From assembly GCF_026241515.1 (NCBI RefSeq), contig NZ_JAPHPW010000003.1:186001-250000 (forward strand): a stretch of 64,000 bases of DNA. The letters run 5' to 3'. Made by a program: the position numbers and the translations under genes. The notes under the pieces were generated by a model that was given only the letters and a program-made list of their open reading frames with translations, was not told the origin of the DNA and did no database searches. Within the stretch, counting starts at the first letter, position 1. Every line of letters starts with the position of its first letter. Shown piece after piece: positions 1 to 15,108 of the stretch. The DNA comes from Vibrio sp. 14G-20. Lineage in GTDB: Bacteria; Pseudomonadota; Gammaproteobacteria; Enterobacterales; Vibrionaceae.

Positions 1-183
1 GATTGAAGTACCAACTGCTGCTGCTACTTTACCAATGCCTGATTGAAGCAAAACAACGTCAACACCATTTAGCTGACCAGAGAAAAAGGTACAACCGCCT
101 TTATTAACTTCAGTAATGTCTGAAATTGCTGCTTTTAGGATCGCAACTTCTTGCTCCATTGCGCCAATGATGCCGATTTTCAT
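1..183 (-). CDS. mtnN: 5'-methylthioadenosine/S-adenosylhomocysteine nucleosidase, N-terminal part (partial)
   Basis: Only the first 61 codons lie in the window; the gene runs off the left edge. The ATG is at 181-183 and the product begins [17 protein letters not shown], the typical start of MtnN/Pfs, followed by [20 protein letters not shown], which matches the family's early nucleoside-phosphorylase fold. The family hydrolyses MTA and SAH to adenine plus the ribosyl sugar, recycling methyl-donor by-products and supplying the autoinducer-2 precursor. The active-site Asp and Glu of the C-terminal half are not visible. It lies 126 bp downstream of the DUF1499 lipoprotein gene on the same strand, so co-transcription is possible but not shown. 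Confidence 0.93.
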   Translation of the reverse strand, partial: MKIGIIGAMEQEVAILKAAISDITEVNKGGCTFFSGQLNGVDVVLLQSGIGKVAAAVGTSI

Positions 184-309
184 GTGTAGTCTCTTAATAA
201 AAATATTTAAACAGTAGAGCGAAATTGTAGCATGGAAGAGAAGTGTCGAGCGACAGCCCTGAGGCACTTCTCATCCGAATAGCAGCGATTTATCTACGTA
301 TTCTTTTAT

Positions 310-738
310 CTATTTGATTAGGCCTTCGCTTTTTAGGCTTGCGCGAAGTTGTTCAGCACGTTTTCGGTTCACACCAAAATCAGAATGACCAGTACGAGAC
401 TCAGAACGTACGATCAGTTTGCCATCGGTGATTTTAAGTTCTAAGTCATCGACAAAACGCATGATGCGAGAGGTACATTCAACACGCAGGTAATCTTCTG
501 TTTTGCTCGCGGTTTTTGACCCCGGTAAGGTGAGTGCAACCTGCTCAATCGCATCTAGGTTTGCTGAATCTGATAACTCAAACGCGGCCAATGCATGCTG
601 CTCACGGTCATCTTGAGTTGATACGCAGTTTGGTTTGTCTCCACAAGGTGATGAAGTTCTGTCTTTCATGTCCGTGATTCCTTGGCTGCAAGCGGTTAAC
701 GTTAAAAGTGATAGCGAGAGGAGAGCGGCTTTTTTCAT
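310..738 (-). CDS. DUF1499 family lipoprotein
   Basis: The 142-residue product has a lipoprotein signal: MKK, a hydrophobic stretch, then LTLTAC with the lipidated Cys at residue 17, so it should be membrane-anchored and face the periplasm. The mature part contains SSPCGDKPNCVSTQ and a basic, Tyr-containing C-terminal region, which resembles the DUF1499 family (short secreted proteins of unknown function with a conserved PNCVS motif). The start is the ATG at 736-738. The gene sits between a bidirectional terminator (846-875) and mtnN. No biochemical function can be assigned from sequence. Confidence 0.8.
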   Translation of the reverse strand: MKKAALLSLSLLTLTACSQGITDMKDRTSSPCGDKPNCVSTQDDREQHALAAFELSDSANLDAIEQVALTLPGSKTASKTEDYLRVECTSRIMRFVDDLELKITDGKLIVRSESRTGHSDFGVNRKRAEQLRASLKSEGLIK

Positions 739-845
739 AGTGTTTCCTATGGCTTGTTTTTAATTCTAATTGTAGTTATCGGTATTGGCTTATTTGTAAT
801 TGTTTTACGTATTTTCGTTGTGCTTGTGATAAACGAATCTAATTC

Positions 846-875
846 AAAAAAGGATCCATAATTGGATCCTTTTTT
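846..875. terminator. Bidirectional rho-independent terminator
   Basis: A 13-bp perfect stem (AAAAAAGGATCCA paired with TGGATCCTTTTTT) closes on a four-base loop TAAT. The A and T runs on both sides make it functional in either direction. It separates the gltBD operon and its downstream repeat element from the DUF1499 gene. Confidence 0.8.
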
Positions 876-911
876 ATAGTAACGAACTGAGTAATAAAGG
901 AAACCTTGTAT

Positions 912-1193
912 TAGGGCGTGTTGACCTTTCGTGGTTAAATTTTGTTCGAGATAAAAGCGTTTTAATCGCGGCGAGGGGGAAGTAGCCTAGTCACTCTAAG
1001 CAAATCTCCCTCAACAAAGAGTAAAACGCTTTTTGCGGGGGCGCCCAGCTCGAACCCTTCGGGCAGCGTTTGCTGGTCATTTCTACTGCGTTATCGGCTT
1101 CTCATGTAGGCTAGCTACACATCGACGCCTCTGCCTTGTATAAATACCCAGCAACTCGCTGCAAAAATCAGCTCGAAAGATCAACACGCCCTA
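912..1193. mobile_element. MITE-like non-autonomous element, 282 bp, at the 3' end of gltD
   Basis: The ends are inverted repeats: TAGGGCGTGTTGACCTTTCG at 912-931 and its reverse complement, with one mismatch, at 1174-1193. The inside has no credible ORF but is highly self-complementary: AAAAGCGTTTTA (953-964) pairs with TAAAACGCTTTT (1022-1033); GAGGGGGA pairs with TCTCCCTC between those arms; and a GCAGCG...GCTGG segment (1063-1076) pairs with 1148-1162. This combination of terminal repeats, no coding capacity and foldable interior is typical of MITEs mobilised in trans. No convincing target-site duplication is visible at the edges. The right end stops one base before the gltD stop codon. 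Family assignment is not attempted. Confidence 0.7.
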
Positions 1194-1194
1194 G

Positions 1195-7087
<5,893 letters not shown>

Positions 7088-7419
7088 TGCAATTCTCCCT
7101 TTTGCTTCTCTGTCATCCAGACAGTAAATGACTAACTATTCATGTACTTGTTGTTTTTTGTAAACTGATAGTTTGCTTTAGCCAGTTAAAACGTTATTGG
7201 TTGTGTTAACAAAACCGATTGATTTTATTTTCATCAGCTTTACAACGTATAGCTAATTGTGTTTAAGGTCAAGTTCATGGTTAATTATCATGCATAAACG
7301 CGATTAGCCACTTAATAATCTAAAATAGTCGATGGATATCAATGAGATATGCAAGATGAATGTTAATGATATTTAACATATACAACAGGGTGTTTTTGAA
7401 AACGCCGAAGGCCAGATAG
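7088..7419 (-). promoter_or_regulatory. Intergenic upstream region of the first gltBD operon
   Basis: About 330 AT-rich bases with no credible gene. It must hold the gltB promoter. One clear symmetric site is the 18-bp near-palindrome at 7199-7216 centred on TGTTAACA, a possible operator. I cannot assign a regulator; Lrp controls gltBD in E. coli, but its degenerate motif cannot be read reliably by eye. Confidence 0.35.
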
Positions 7420-7446
7420 AAAAAAGGCTAGCATCGAGTGCTAGCC
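7420..7446 (-). terminator. Rho-independent terminator of the second gltBD operon
   Basis: On the minus strand GGCTAGCA pairs with TGCTAGCC (8 bp, 5-base loop) followed by six T. A second hairpin with a related stem (7484-7506, GGCTAACGTC/GACGCTAGCC) lies between it and the gltD stop codon but lacks a T run. Confidence 0.8.
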
Positions 7447-7515
7447 AAATATAAAAGTTAGGAAGGGTGTCGCTTTTCCTCTAGGCTAACGTCATTGACG
7501 CTAGCCCGAGAAATA

Positions 7516-8985
7516 TTATGCGGAAAGCATGAGTGAATCAGCTTTCGCTTCTAAGTTTGAGTTACCCATTAAGAAGTCATCAATAGCAATTGCACATTCA
7601 CGACCTTCATTAATACAACGTACAACTAGAGATTGACCAGTACGCATATCACCAGCAGCGAAAACGCCTTTCTGGTTAGTTGCGTAACCTTCAGAAGCGA
7701 CGTTACCGCGCTCGTCCAGTTTAATGTCTAGTTGAGCTAGCACACCTGTTGGTTCTGGGTGTAAGAAACCCATCGCTAGAAATGCCATATCACAAGGGAT
7801 AACACGTTCTGTGTTCGCCACTTCATCAAAGCTTGGGCGCTCACCTGGTTTCGCATCTTGCCAAACGATGTCAGCAATACGTAGACCCGTTACTTGACCT
7901 TGCTCGTTACCGATGAACTCTTTAGTCAAGATGTTCCAGTGACGTTCACAACCTTCTTCGTGAGAAGTCGTTGTTTTCATGATCATTGGGTATTGAGGCC
8001 AAGGCATATTTGCAGGGCGCTTCTCTGGTGGGATCGGCATGATCTCTACCTGAGTAATGCTTGCTGCTTTATGACGGTTTGAGGTACCTACACAGTCAGA
8101 ACCCGTATCACCACCACCGATAACCACAATGTGCTTATCTTGAGCGTGAATCTCTTCTGTTTTCAGGTCTAGGTCGTTGGCACGACGGTTGTTTTGGCCA
8201 AGGAATTCCATCGCAAAATGAACGCCTTTTAGCTCACGACCTGGAATTGGTAGGTCACGAGGAACCGTAGAACCACCCGTTAGCAGGACTACATCAAACT
8301 CTTGACGTAGTTGCTGAGCGTTAACATCAACACCGATGTGCTGGTTCACTTTAAATTCAACACCCGCTTCAGCCATTAGGTTGATCTTACGATCAATTAC
8401 GTCCATACCTAGCTTGAAATCTGGGATACCGAAACGCAGTAGGCCGCCAACTTTCTCGTCGCGTTCAAATACAGTCACGGAGTGACCTGCACTGTTTAGT
8501 TGCTCAGCAGCGGCTAGGCCAGCAGGACCTGAACCGATAACAGCCACTGTTTTGCCTGTGCGAGAACGAGGTGTTTTAGGTTTTGCGTACCCTTCACGGT
8601 ACGCAGTCTCTACAATTGTTTTCTCGATATTACAGATAGTGATTGGGTCTTGGTTGATACCTAGTACACAAGCACTCTCACAAGGAGAAGGGCACACACG
8701 ACCTGTAAATTCAGGGAAGTTATTGGTCGAGCTTAGGATGTTCCAAGCCTCTTCCCAGCTGTCACGGTAAACCGCGTCATTGAATTCTGGGATGATGTTA
8801 CCAATCGGACAACCGCTGTGACAGAAAGGTACGCCACAGTCCATACAACGAGATGCTTGAGTATTGATCTTGTCACCAAACTCTTCGTTAAGTACGAACT
8901 CTTTGTTGTCTTCAATTCGAACTGACGGGTCGAGCTTCTTTGGAAGCTCACGACCGTGTTCTAAAAATCCAGTAGGCTTACCCAT
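7516..8985 (-). CDS. gltD: Glutamate synthase small subunit, second paralogue
   Basis: The 489-residue flavoprotein has the same plan as the first GltD: Cys 47, 50, 55 and 59 (CMDCGVPFCHSGC), a second Fe-S region around GRVCPSPCESAC, an FAD-binding GSGPAG motif and an NADPH-binding GGGDTG motif. It is clearly divergent from the neighbour at 1195-2607, with a different N-terminus (GKPTGFLEHGR) and extra length, resembling the subfamily found in Gram-positives and many other bacteria. The ATG overlaps the gltB stop by one base (TAATG), a classic translational-coupling arrangement. It delivers NADPH electrons to the adjacent large subunit. Confidence 0.94.
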   Translation of the reverse strand: MGKPTGFLEHGRELPKKLDPSVRIEDNKEFVLNEEFGDKINTQASRCMDCGVPFCHSGCPIGNIIPEFNDAVYRDSWEEAWNILSSTNNFPEFTGRVCPSPCESACVLGINQDPITICNIEKTIVETAYREGYAKPKTPRSRTGKTVAVIGSGPAGLAAAEQLNSAGHSVTVFERDEKVGGLLRFGIPDFKLGMDVIDRKINLMAEAGVEFKVNQHIGVDVNAQQLRQEFDVVLLTGGSTVPRDLPIPGRELKGVHFAMEFLGQNNRRANDLDLKTEEIHAQDKHIVVIGGGDTGSDCVGTSNRHKAASITQVEIMPIPPEKRPANMPWPQYPMIMKTTTSHEEGCERHWNILTKEFIGNEQGQVTGLRIADIVWQDAKPGERPSFDEVANTERVIPCDMAFLAMGFLHPEPTGVLAQLDIKLDERGNVASEGYATNQKGVFAAGDMRTGQSLVVRCINEGRECAIAIDDFLMGNSNLEAKADSLMLSA

Positions 8986-11900
8986 TATACTGCCTCCACT
9001 TCTTCCGTTTGTGCCTGTTGTGCTTCAGCTTTACGCTTCTCAAGAACCGCTTTGTAGTCGCGTGGCATTACTTTAACTAACGATGCAACACTTGCTTCAA
9101 AGTTGTCTAGGAAAGACTGAGCAACTTCACTTCCTGTGAATTCAACATGCTTGGTTAGCATATCTAGTAGAAGATCTTTATCTTCTTGTTCAATTGGATC
9201 TAGGTCTACAAGTTCAGAGTTAAGCTTGGTTTCGAAGTCACCCGCTTTATCCCAAACATAAGCCACACCGCCACTCATGCCCGCAGCAAAGTTACGACCT
9301 GTTGAGCCAAGGATAATAGCAACACCGCCAGTCATGTATTCACAACCGTGGTCACCAACGCCCTCAACAACAACCTTCGCACCTGAGTTACGAACACAGA
9401 AACGTTCGCCAGCCATACCGCGAATGAAAGATTCGCCTGAGGTCGCACCGTAGAAACATACGTTACCAACCACGATGTTATCTTCAGCAACGATAGAAGA
9501 CTTCGCATCTGGGTACAGTACCAAGGTACCGCCAGACAGACCTTTACCCCAGTAATCGTTCGCGTCGCCTTCTACTTCGAACTTAACGCCTTTCGCAAGG
9601 AACGCACCGAAAGATTGACCAGCACTACCGTGGAACTTAACGTTCATTGGTTGTGGTAAACCTTGGTCTTTGTAAACCTTCGAGATTTCGTTAGACAGCA
9701 TCGTACCCGCAGAGCGGTCCGTGTTGATGATAGGGAAGGTCGCATTTACGGCTTCGCCTTTCTCAAGTGCAGGAATCGCAGCTTGAATCAACTTACGGTC
9801 TAGAACATCTTCTAGGTTGTGGTTTTGTTGTGTCTGGTTGTAGATACCATCTTCTTCACGCGCCTGCTCAATGTGCAGTACCGGCGTTAGATCTAGGTTC
9901 TTGTACTTCCAGTGACCGATGTCATCACGTACTTTCAGTTTGTGCGATTGACCGACCATCTCATCGATAGAGCGGAAGCCAAGTTCAGCCATTACTTCAC
10001 GTAGACCTTCAGCCATGTATTGGAAGAAAGTGACTACGTCTTCTACGCGGCCGTCGAAACGCTCACGCAGAGTCTTGTTCTGTGTTGCGATACCAACAGG
10101 ACATGTATTCTTGTGACACTTACGCATCATGATACAGCCTTCAACAACCAATGCTGCTGTTGCTACGCCCCATTCTTCAGCGCCAAGTAACGTTGCTACT
10201 GCAAGGTCACGTGGTGTTTTCATCTGACCATCAGACTGAACAACGATACGGTTACGTAGGCCGTTTTTCAGTAGTGTTTGGTGCGTTTCCGCTAGACCTA
10301 GTTCCCAAGGCAGACCAGTGTGACGGATAGAAGACATCGGTGATGCACCCGTACCACCATCAAAACCTGCGATAAGTACTACGTCAGCTTTCGCTTTTGC
10401 TACACCAGATGCAATCGTACCTACGCCCGCTTCCGATACTAGCTTCACGTTGACACGGCCGTTACGGTTCGCGTTTTTCAGATCGTAGATTAGCTGAGCC
10501 AAATCTTCGATTGAGTAGATATCGTGGTGTGGCGGTGGAGAGATAAGACCTACGCCCGGAGTCGAGTGACGCGTTGCGCCGATCCAGTCATCAACCTTAT
10601 CACCAGGTAGTTGACCACCCTCACCAGGTTTCGCACCTTGAGCCATCTTGATTTGCAGCTCATCAGCGTTAGATAGGTAGTAAGACGTTACACCAAAGCG
10701 ACCAGAAGCCACCTGTTTGATAGCTGAACGTTCCCAGTCACCGTTTTCTTTACGTTCGAAACGTGCTGGATCTTCACCACCTTCACCTGAGTTTGATTTC
10801 GCGCCAATGCGGTTCATCGCAACAGCCAGTGTTGAGTGAGCCTCATGCGAGATTGAACCAAAGCTCATTGCGCCAGTAGCGAAACGCTTAAGGATGTTCT
10901 CGATTGGTTCTACTTCTGCTAGAGGAATAGAGCCTGCAGGGTTCTTGATGAAATCAAGCTGGCTACGTAGCGTTGCTGCGTTGTCGCCTTGGTCATCGAC
11001 TGCTTTTGCGTACTTCTTGAACTGAACGTAATCTTTGTTACGCGTCGACTCTTGAAGTAGAGAAATTGTTTCTGGGTTGAATAGGTGTTTCTCACCACGT
11101 TGTTTCCACTGGTAAACACCACCAACATCAAGGATTTGAGCTGGGATTTCACGTGCTGGGTAACCAACACGGTGACGAACCAGTACTTCTCGTGCGATAT
11201 CGTCGATCGTTAGACCTTGGATACGAGAAACAGTACCAGTGAAGTATTTTTCAACCACTGATTTGCTAACACCAAGTGCTTCAAAGATTTGAGCGCCGTG
11301 GTAAGACTGCAGCGTAGAGATACCCATCTTAGAGAAGATCTTCAGTAGACCGCCGTTAACACCCTTACGGTAGTTATCGAATAACTCACGTGGATGAACG
11401 TTTGGATCTAGCTTCTTAGTACGTTGCAGTTCAACAATCGTTTCGATAACTAGGTATGGGTTAACTGCGTTTGCACCGTAACCAATTAAGGTTGCGAAGT
11501 GGTGTGTCTCACGAGCGTCGCCCGTTTCAACCACGATGTCACACTTAGCACGTAGCCCTTTACGGATTAGGTGGTGGTGAACCGCGCCAACCGCCAGCAT
11601 TGCTGGGATAGCGGCATGGTTTGAGTTAACCGCACGGTCAGTCAGTAGAATGATAGAGTAACCATCAATAACCGCATCTTCCGCATATTGGCAGATACGC
11701 TTAAGTGCGCGCTCTAACTTACCTTGGTCTCCGTTCGCTTGGAATACGATATCCAGCGTCTTCGATTGAAGGTGCTCATTATCGATTGCACGCAGTTTCT
11801 CTAACTCTGAGTTAGAAAGAACTGGAGACTCAAGTTCCACTTTTTGACAGTGTTCAGGTGTTTCAGCAAGTAGGTTCTGATCTTTACCTAGGTAAGTGTT

Positions 11901-13532
11901 CAGAGACATAACCATACGCTCACGAATCGGGTCGATTGGCGGGTTAGTTACTTGTGCAAACAACTGCTTAAAGTAGTTTGAAAGGTGCTGAGATTGATGA
12001 GAAAGAATCGCTAGCGGCCAGTCAGCACCCATTGCAGAAAGTGGCTCGTAGCCTGTTTTTGCAAGAGGGAGAATGATTTCGTTTACTTCTTCAGAGCTCA
12101 CACCAAACGATTGTTGTTTGTGTAGCAGTTTCTCTGGAGAAGGTTGGTTAAACTCGTTGCTCGCATCGGGTAGCTTTTTCAAGCTCAGAAGGTTCTCTTC
12201 AACCCATTTTTCGTAGGGTTGGGATTTAGCGATACCGTCTTTCACTTCTTCATCAGAAATGATGCGACCTTGCTCAAGGTCAGCAACGAAGATACGGCCA
12301 GGTTGCAAACGACCACGATATTCAACGTTTTCAGGTGCGATCTCAACAACACCAGACTCAGACGCCATCACTAGGAAGTCGTCTTTAGTTACTGTGTAGC
12401 GAGAAGGACGCAGACCGTTACGGTCAAGAGTTGCACCAACTTGAACACCATCGGTGAAACATACTGACGCTGGGCCATCCCATGGTTCCATTACGTTCGC
12501 GTGGTACTGGTAGAACGCACGACGAGTTGGATCCATGTTTTTGTTTTCTTGCCATGCTTCCGGGATCATCATCATCAACGCATGTGGCAGAGTACGACCT
12601 GAAAGAACAAGTAGCTCAAGCGCCATATCGAAGTTTGATGAGTCTGAGCTACCTTCTTGACAGATAGGAAGCAGCATGTCGATTTCAGCTTGTGTAAACA
12701 GATCCGATTCTAGGATTGCTTCACGTGCTTTCATCCAGTTCAGGTTGCCGCGAACCGTATTGATCTCGCCATTGTGCGCGATGTAACGGAAAGGCTGAGC
12801 TAGACGCCAACGTGGGAATGTATTGGTAGAGAAGCGAGAGTGTACCAGTGCTAGAGCTGTCACCATAGTTGGGTTTTGCAGGTCTAGGAAGTACTGAGGA
12901 ACTTGTTCAGTTGTTAGCTGACCTTTGTACACCAATGTCTTGTAAGACATAGAGTTGATGTAGAAGTCATCACCGATATTTGAAACGCTTTCTAGGCATA
13001 CACGAACCGTGTAGTTACGTAGAACATACAGTTTACGCTCAAGCTCTTCTGGTGTGATACCAGGGCCGCCAGAAATAAATACGTGTTCAAATTGAGGTTC
13101 AGTGCTTAATGGGTCAGCACCAATCATTGAATTGTCAGTTGGAAGTTCACGGTAGCCGATAACTTCTAACTCAAGGCGTTGTGCATTGCGTTCTAGAATG
13201 TCACGACACTGTGCACGTTTGTATTCATCTTTAGGGAAAAGTACAACACCAACACCATATTTTTCAAAAGATGGCAGTTTAATTCCAAGCTTTACGGCTT
13301 CTTCTAGTAAGAATTCGTGCGGCTTCTGTAGCAGGATACCTGCACCATCACCAGAACACGGATCGCAGCCTTGGCCGCCACGGTGTTCCATACGTGCAAG
13401 CATATCGAGTGCTTGAGTTACTACATCATGAGATTTGCGATTCTTTAGATGCGCAACAAAACCGATACCACAAGCGTCATGCTCCAATTCAGGAGTATAC
13501 AGACCCTGTGAGTTCTGCTCTTGATCTACCAT
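8985..13532 (-). CDS. gltB: Glutamate synthase large subunit, second paralogue
   Basis: The 1515-residue protein has the full glutamate synthase layout: propeptide ending before Cys21 (HDACGIGF), class-II glutaminase domain, [13 protein letters not shown]-site region, CHKNTCPVGIATQ cluster motif and C-terminal beta-helix. It is not a recent copy of the other GltB. The N-terminus (GGQGCDPCSGDGAG), the longer C-terminal tail and many internal segments differ, so it belongs to a separate subfamily. It forms an operon with the downstream gltD and shares a divergent intergenic region with yhcC, as gltB does in E. coli. Two distinct enzymes may be used under different nitrogen or redox conditions (inference). 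Confidence 0.95.
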   Translation of the reverse strand: MVDQEQNSQGLYTPELEHDACGIGFVAHLKNRKSHDVVTQALDMLARMEHRGGQGCDPCSGDGAGILLQKPHEFLLEEAVKLGIKLPSFEKYGVGVVLFPKDEYKRAQCRDILERNAQRLELEVIGYRELPTDNSMIGADPLSTEPQFEHVFISGGPGITPEELERKLYVLRNYTVRVCLESVSNIGDDFYINSMSYKTLVYKGQLTTEQVPQYFLDLQNPTMVTALALVHSRFSTNTFPRWRLAQPFRYIAHNGEINTVRGNLNWMKAREAILESDLFTQAEIDMLLPICQEGSSDSSNFDMALELLVLSGRTLPHALMMMIPEAWQENKNMDPTRRAFYQYHANVMEPWDGPASVCFTDGVQVGATLDRNGLRPSRYTVTKDDFLVMASESGVVEIAPENVEYRGRLQPGRIFVADLEQGRIISDEEVKDGIAKSQPYEKWVEENLLSLKKLPDASNEFNQPSPEKLLHKQQSFGVSSEEVNEIILPLAKTGYEPLSAMGADWPLAILSHQSQHLSNYFKQLFAQVTNPPIDPIRERMVMSLNTYLGKDQNLLAETPEHCQKVELESPVLSNSELEKLRAIDNEHLQSKTLDIVFQANGDQGKLERALKRICQYAEDAVIDGYSIILLTDRAVNSNHAAIPAMLAVGAVHHHLIRKGLRAKCDIVVETGDARETHHFATLIGYGANAVNPYLVIETIVELQRTKKLDPNVHPRELFDNYRKGVNGGLLKIFSKMGISTLQSYHGAQIFEALGVSKSVVEKYFTGTVSRIQGLTIDDIAREVLVRHRVGYPAREIPAQILDVGGVYQWKQRGEKHLFNPETISLLQESTRNKDYVQFKKYAKAVDDQGDNAATLRSQLDFIKNPAGSIPLAEVEPIENILKRFATGAMSFGSISHEAHSTLAVAMNRIGAKSNSGEGGEDPARFERKENGDWERSAIKQVASGRFGVTSYYLSNADELQIKMAQGAKPGEGGQLPGDKVDDWIGATRHSTPGVGLISPPPHHDIYSIEDLAQLIYDLKNANRNGRVNVKLVSEAGVGTIASGVAKAKADVVLIAGFDGGTGASPMSSIRHTGLPWELGLAETHQTLLKNGLRNRIVVQSDGQMKTPRDLAVATLLGAEEWGVATAALVVEGCIMMRKCHKNTCPVGIATQNKTLRERFDGRVEDVVTFFQYMAEGLREVMAELGFRSIDEMVGQSHKLKVRDDIGHWKYKNLDLTPVLHIEQAREEDGIYNQTQQNHNLEDVLDRKLIQAAIPALEKGEAVNATFPIINTDRSAGTMLSNEISKVYKDQGLPQPMNVKFHGSAGQSFGAFLAKGVKFEVEGDANDYWGKGLSGGTLVLYPDAKSSIVAEDNIVVGNVCFYGATSGESFIRGMAGERFCVRNSGAKVVVEGVGDHGCEYMTGGVAIILGSTGRNFAAGMSGGVAYVWDKAGDFETKLNSELVDLDPIEQEDKDLLLDMLTKHVEFTGSEVAQSFLDNFEASVASLVKVMPRDYKAVLEKRKAEAQQAQTEEVEAV

Positions 13533-14063
13533 AGATACATCCTTCCAGTTAAATCTAGGCGCAACTTATTTGTATTAAGTTAGCCTTGTCCTTTTATATT
13601 TATGGGTCTAAACCTGCCTATGCTGGCGGTTTGAATCCTTTCCGTATCTCGCAGGAAAAGTATTGCGAGAAAAACAATCCTTAGTGATATCCGTTTATTT
13701 TTAGCCACAAACTAGTGGTTTATATAGGTGGGATATGGGTATCACCGACTTATTAGCAAGTTTTCGTTGTAAGTAAATACTCAAAAATAGCCAATATGTG
13801 TAAGTATCCTACAATTTTGTCTAGGCGAATTGCAATGAAAGTTGACCCATGTAGACCATTTTTTTCGTTTTATTTTGAATTTTTTGTCTAACAAATGTGC
13901 AACATTAGGCAAATAGAGCCGATTTTTTGCATGTTTATTGATATTTGATAGGTTGCTCGCAAAAAGCCTTGAGTAAACTAATTGGTCGAATTTTGCAGGG
14001 ATGTAATTTTTTTTCAAAAAAAAGACTGATATTCATTCTTATTTACTTGAGCGCTTTGAAAAT
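13533..14063. promoter_or_regulatory. Divergent intergenic region between gltB (second) and yhcC
   Basis: About 530 AT-rich bases without a credible gene. It must contain the minus-strand gltB promoter and the plus-strand yhcC promoter. A 7-bp perfect hairpin (TCTCGCA at 13647-13653, TGCGAGA at 13664-13670) lies in the probable gltB leader. It is not a terminator because the U run would be on the wrong side. No specific regulator site was recognised. Confidence 0.35.
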
Positions 14064-15017
14064 ATGCAATTACATGAGTTGGTCAATACTATCGGCCAAG
14101 ATCTTCAACGTCGTTATGGCGAAAAGGTTCACAAGCTAACACTGCACGGCGGTTTTAGTTGTCCAAACCGAGATGGAACTATTGGCCGCGGAGGCTGCAC
14201 TTTTTGCAATGTGGCTTCTTTTGCTGATGAACAAACTCAGGTCCAAAGTATTGCAGACCAGCTAAAAGATCGTGCGGGTGAAATTGCTCGCGCTAAGAAG
14301 TACCTGGCTTATTTTCAGGCGTACACCAGCACTTATGCTGAGGTACAAGTGCTCAAGAATATGTATGAAGAGGCACTAAAAGCACCGGGCGCCGACATCG
14401 TTGGGCTGTGTGTTGGTACAAGACCAGACTGCGTACCTGATGCAGTGTTGGATCTGCTCGCGGGTTACGTAAAGCAAGGCTATGAAATCTGGCTGGAACT
14501 TGGCTTGCAAACGGCCAATGATAAGACCCTAAAACGAATTAACCGCGGACACGATTTTGCGGTGTATGAAACGATCACCAACCGCGCACGTGCGTTAGGT
14601 ATCAAGGTGTGTACTCATCTTATTGTTGGCCTGCCAAAAGAGACCAAAGCGGACAATCTTGAAACTTTAGACAAGGTATTAGCGGTAGGAACCGATGGCA
14701 TCAAACTTCACGGCCTTCATATAGTAGAGGGCAGTACCATGGCTAAGGCGTGGAAAGCAGGAAAGCTAGAGGCACCAAGCCTTGAAGAGTACATAGATGT
14801 TGCTACGGATATCATTCAACGTACGCCTGCGAACGTGGTTTACCATCGCGTTTCATCAGCCGCGAGGCGTCCAACGTTGCTCTCGCCTTTATGGTGTGAA
14901 AACCGCTGGTTAGCGATGACTGAGATTGGTCGTTCACTCGATAAAACCGGCGCGCAAGGCATCAAAACAGGTTCAGCATTTGAATACACGCTACCTGTTT
15001 TAAACGCGGCCAATTGA
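14064..15017 (+). CDS. yhcC: TIGR01212-type radical SAM protein YhcC
   Basis: The 317-residue product has the radical-SAM cluster cysteines at residues 33, 45 and 48 (CPN...GGCTFC), within a GGFSCPNRDGT context typical of YhcC. Downstream are the family-like segments CVGTRPDC, LELGLQTAND and HLIVGLPKET. The family presumably uses a 4Fe-4S cluster to cleave SAM, but the substrate is not established. Placement next to gltB and near arcB matches E. coli (arcB-yhcC-gltB), which supports the call. No good Shine-Dalgarno precedes the ATG, so the start is the natural homology-based choice rather than one set by an RBS. Confidence 0.9.
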   Translation: MQLHELVNTIGQDLQRRYGEKVHKLTLHGGFSCPNRDGTIGRGGCTFCNVASFADEQTQVQSIADQLKDRAGEIARAKKYLAYFQAYTSTYAEVQVLKNMYEEALKAPGADIVGLCVGTRPDCVPDAVLDLLAGYVKQGYEIWLELGLQTANDKTLKRINRGHDFAVYETITNRARALGIKVCTHLIVGLPKETKADNLETLDKVLAVGTDGIKLHGLHIVEGSTMAKAWKAGKLEAPSLEEYIDVATDIIQRTPANVVYHRVSSAARRPTLLSPLWCENRWLAMTEIGRSLDKTGAQGIKTGSAFEYTLPVLNAAN

Positions 15018-15108
15018 TAGAAATCGGTGAGAGTAGGTAACAGCAGATAAAACCAACAAATAGTGGTAACATTTCCCTCACAGAATTTATGGTATAGATT
15101 GAGAGTAA

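Noticed and set aside
13781..14139. Small ORFs in the gltB-yhcC gap
   Set aside because: They lie in AT-rich promoter sequence, lack ribosome sites and overlap the yhcC start.
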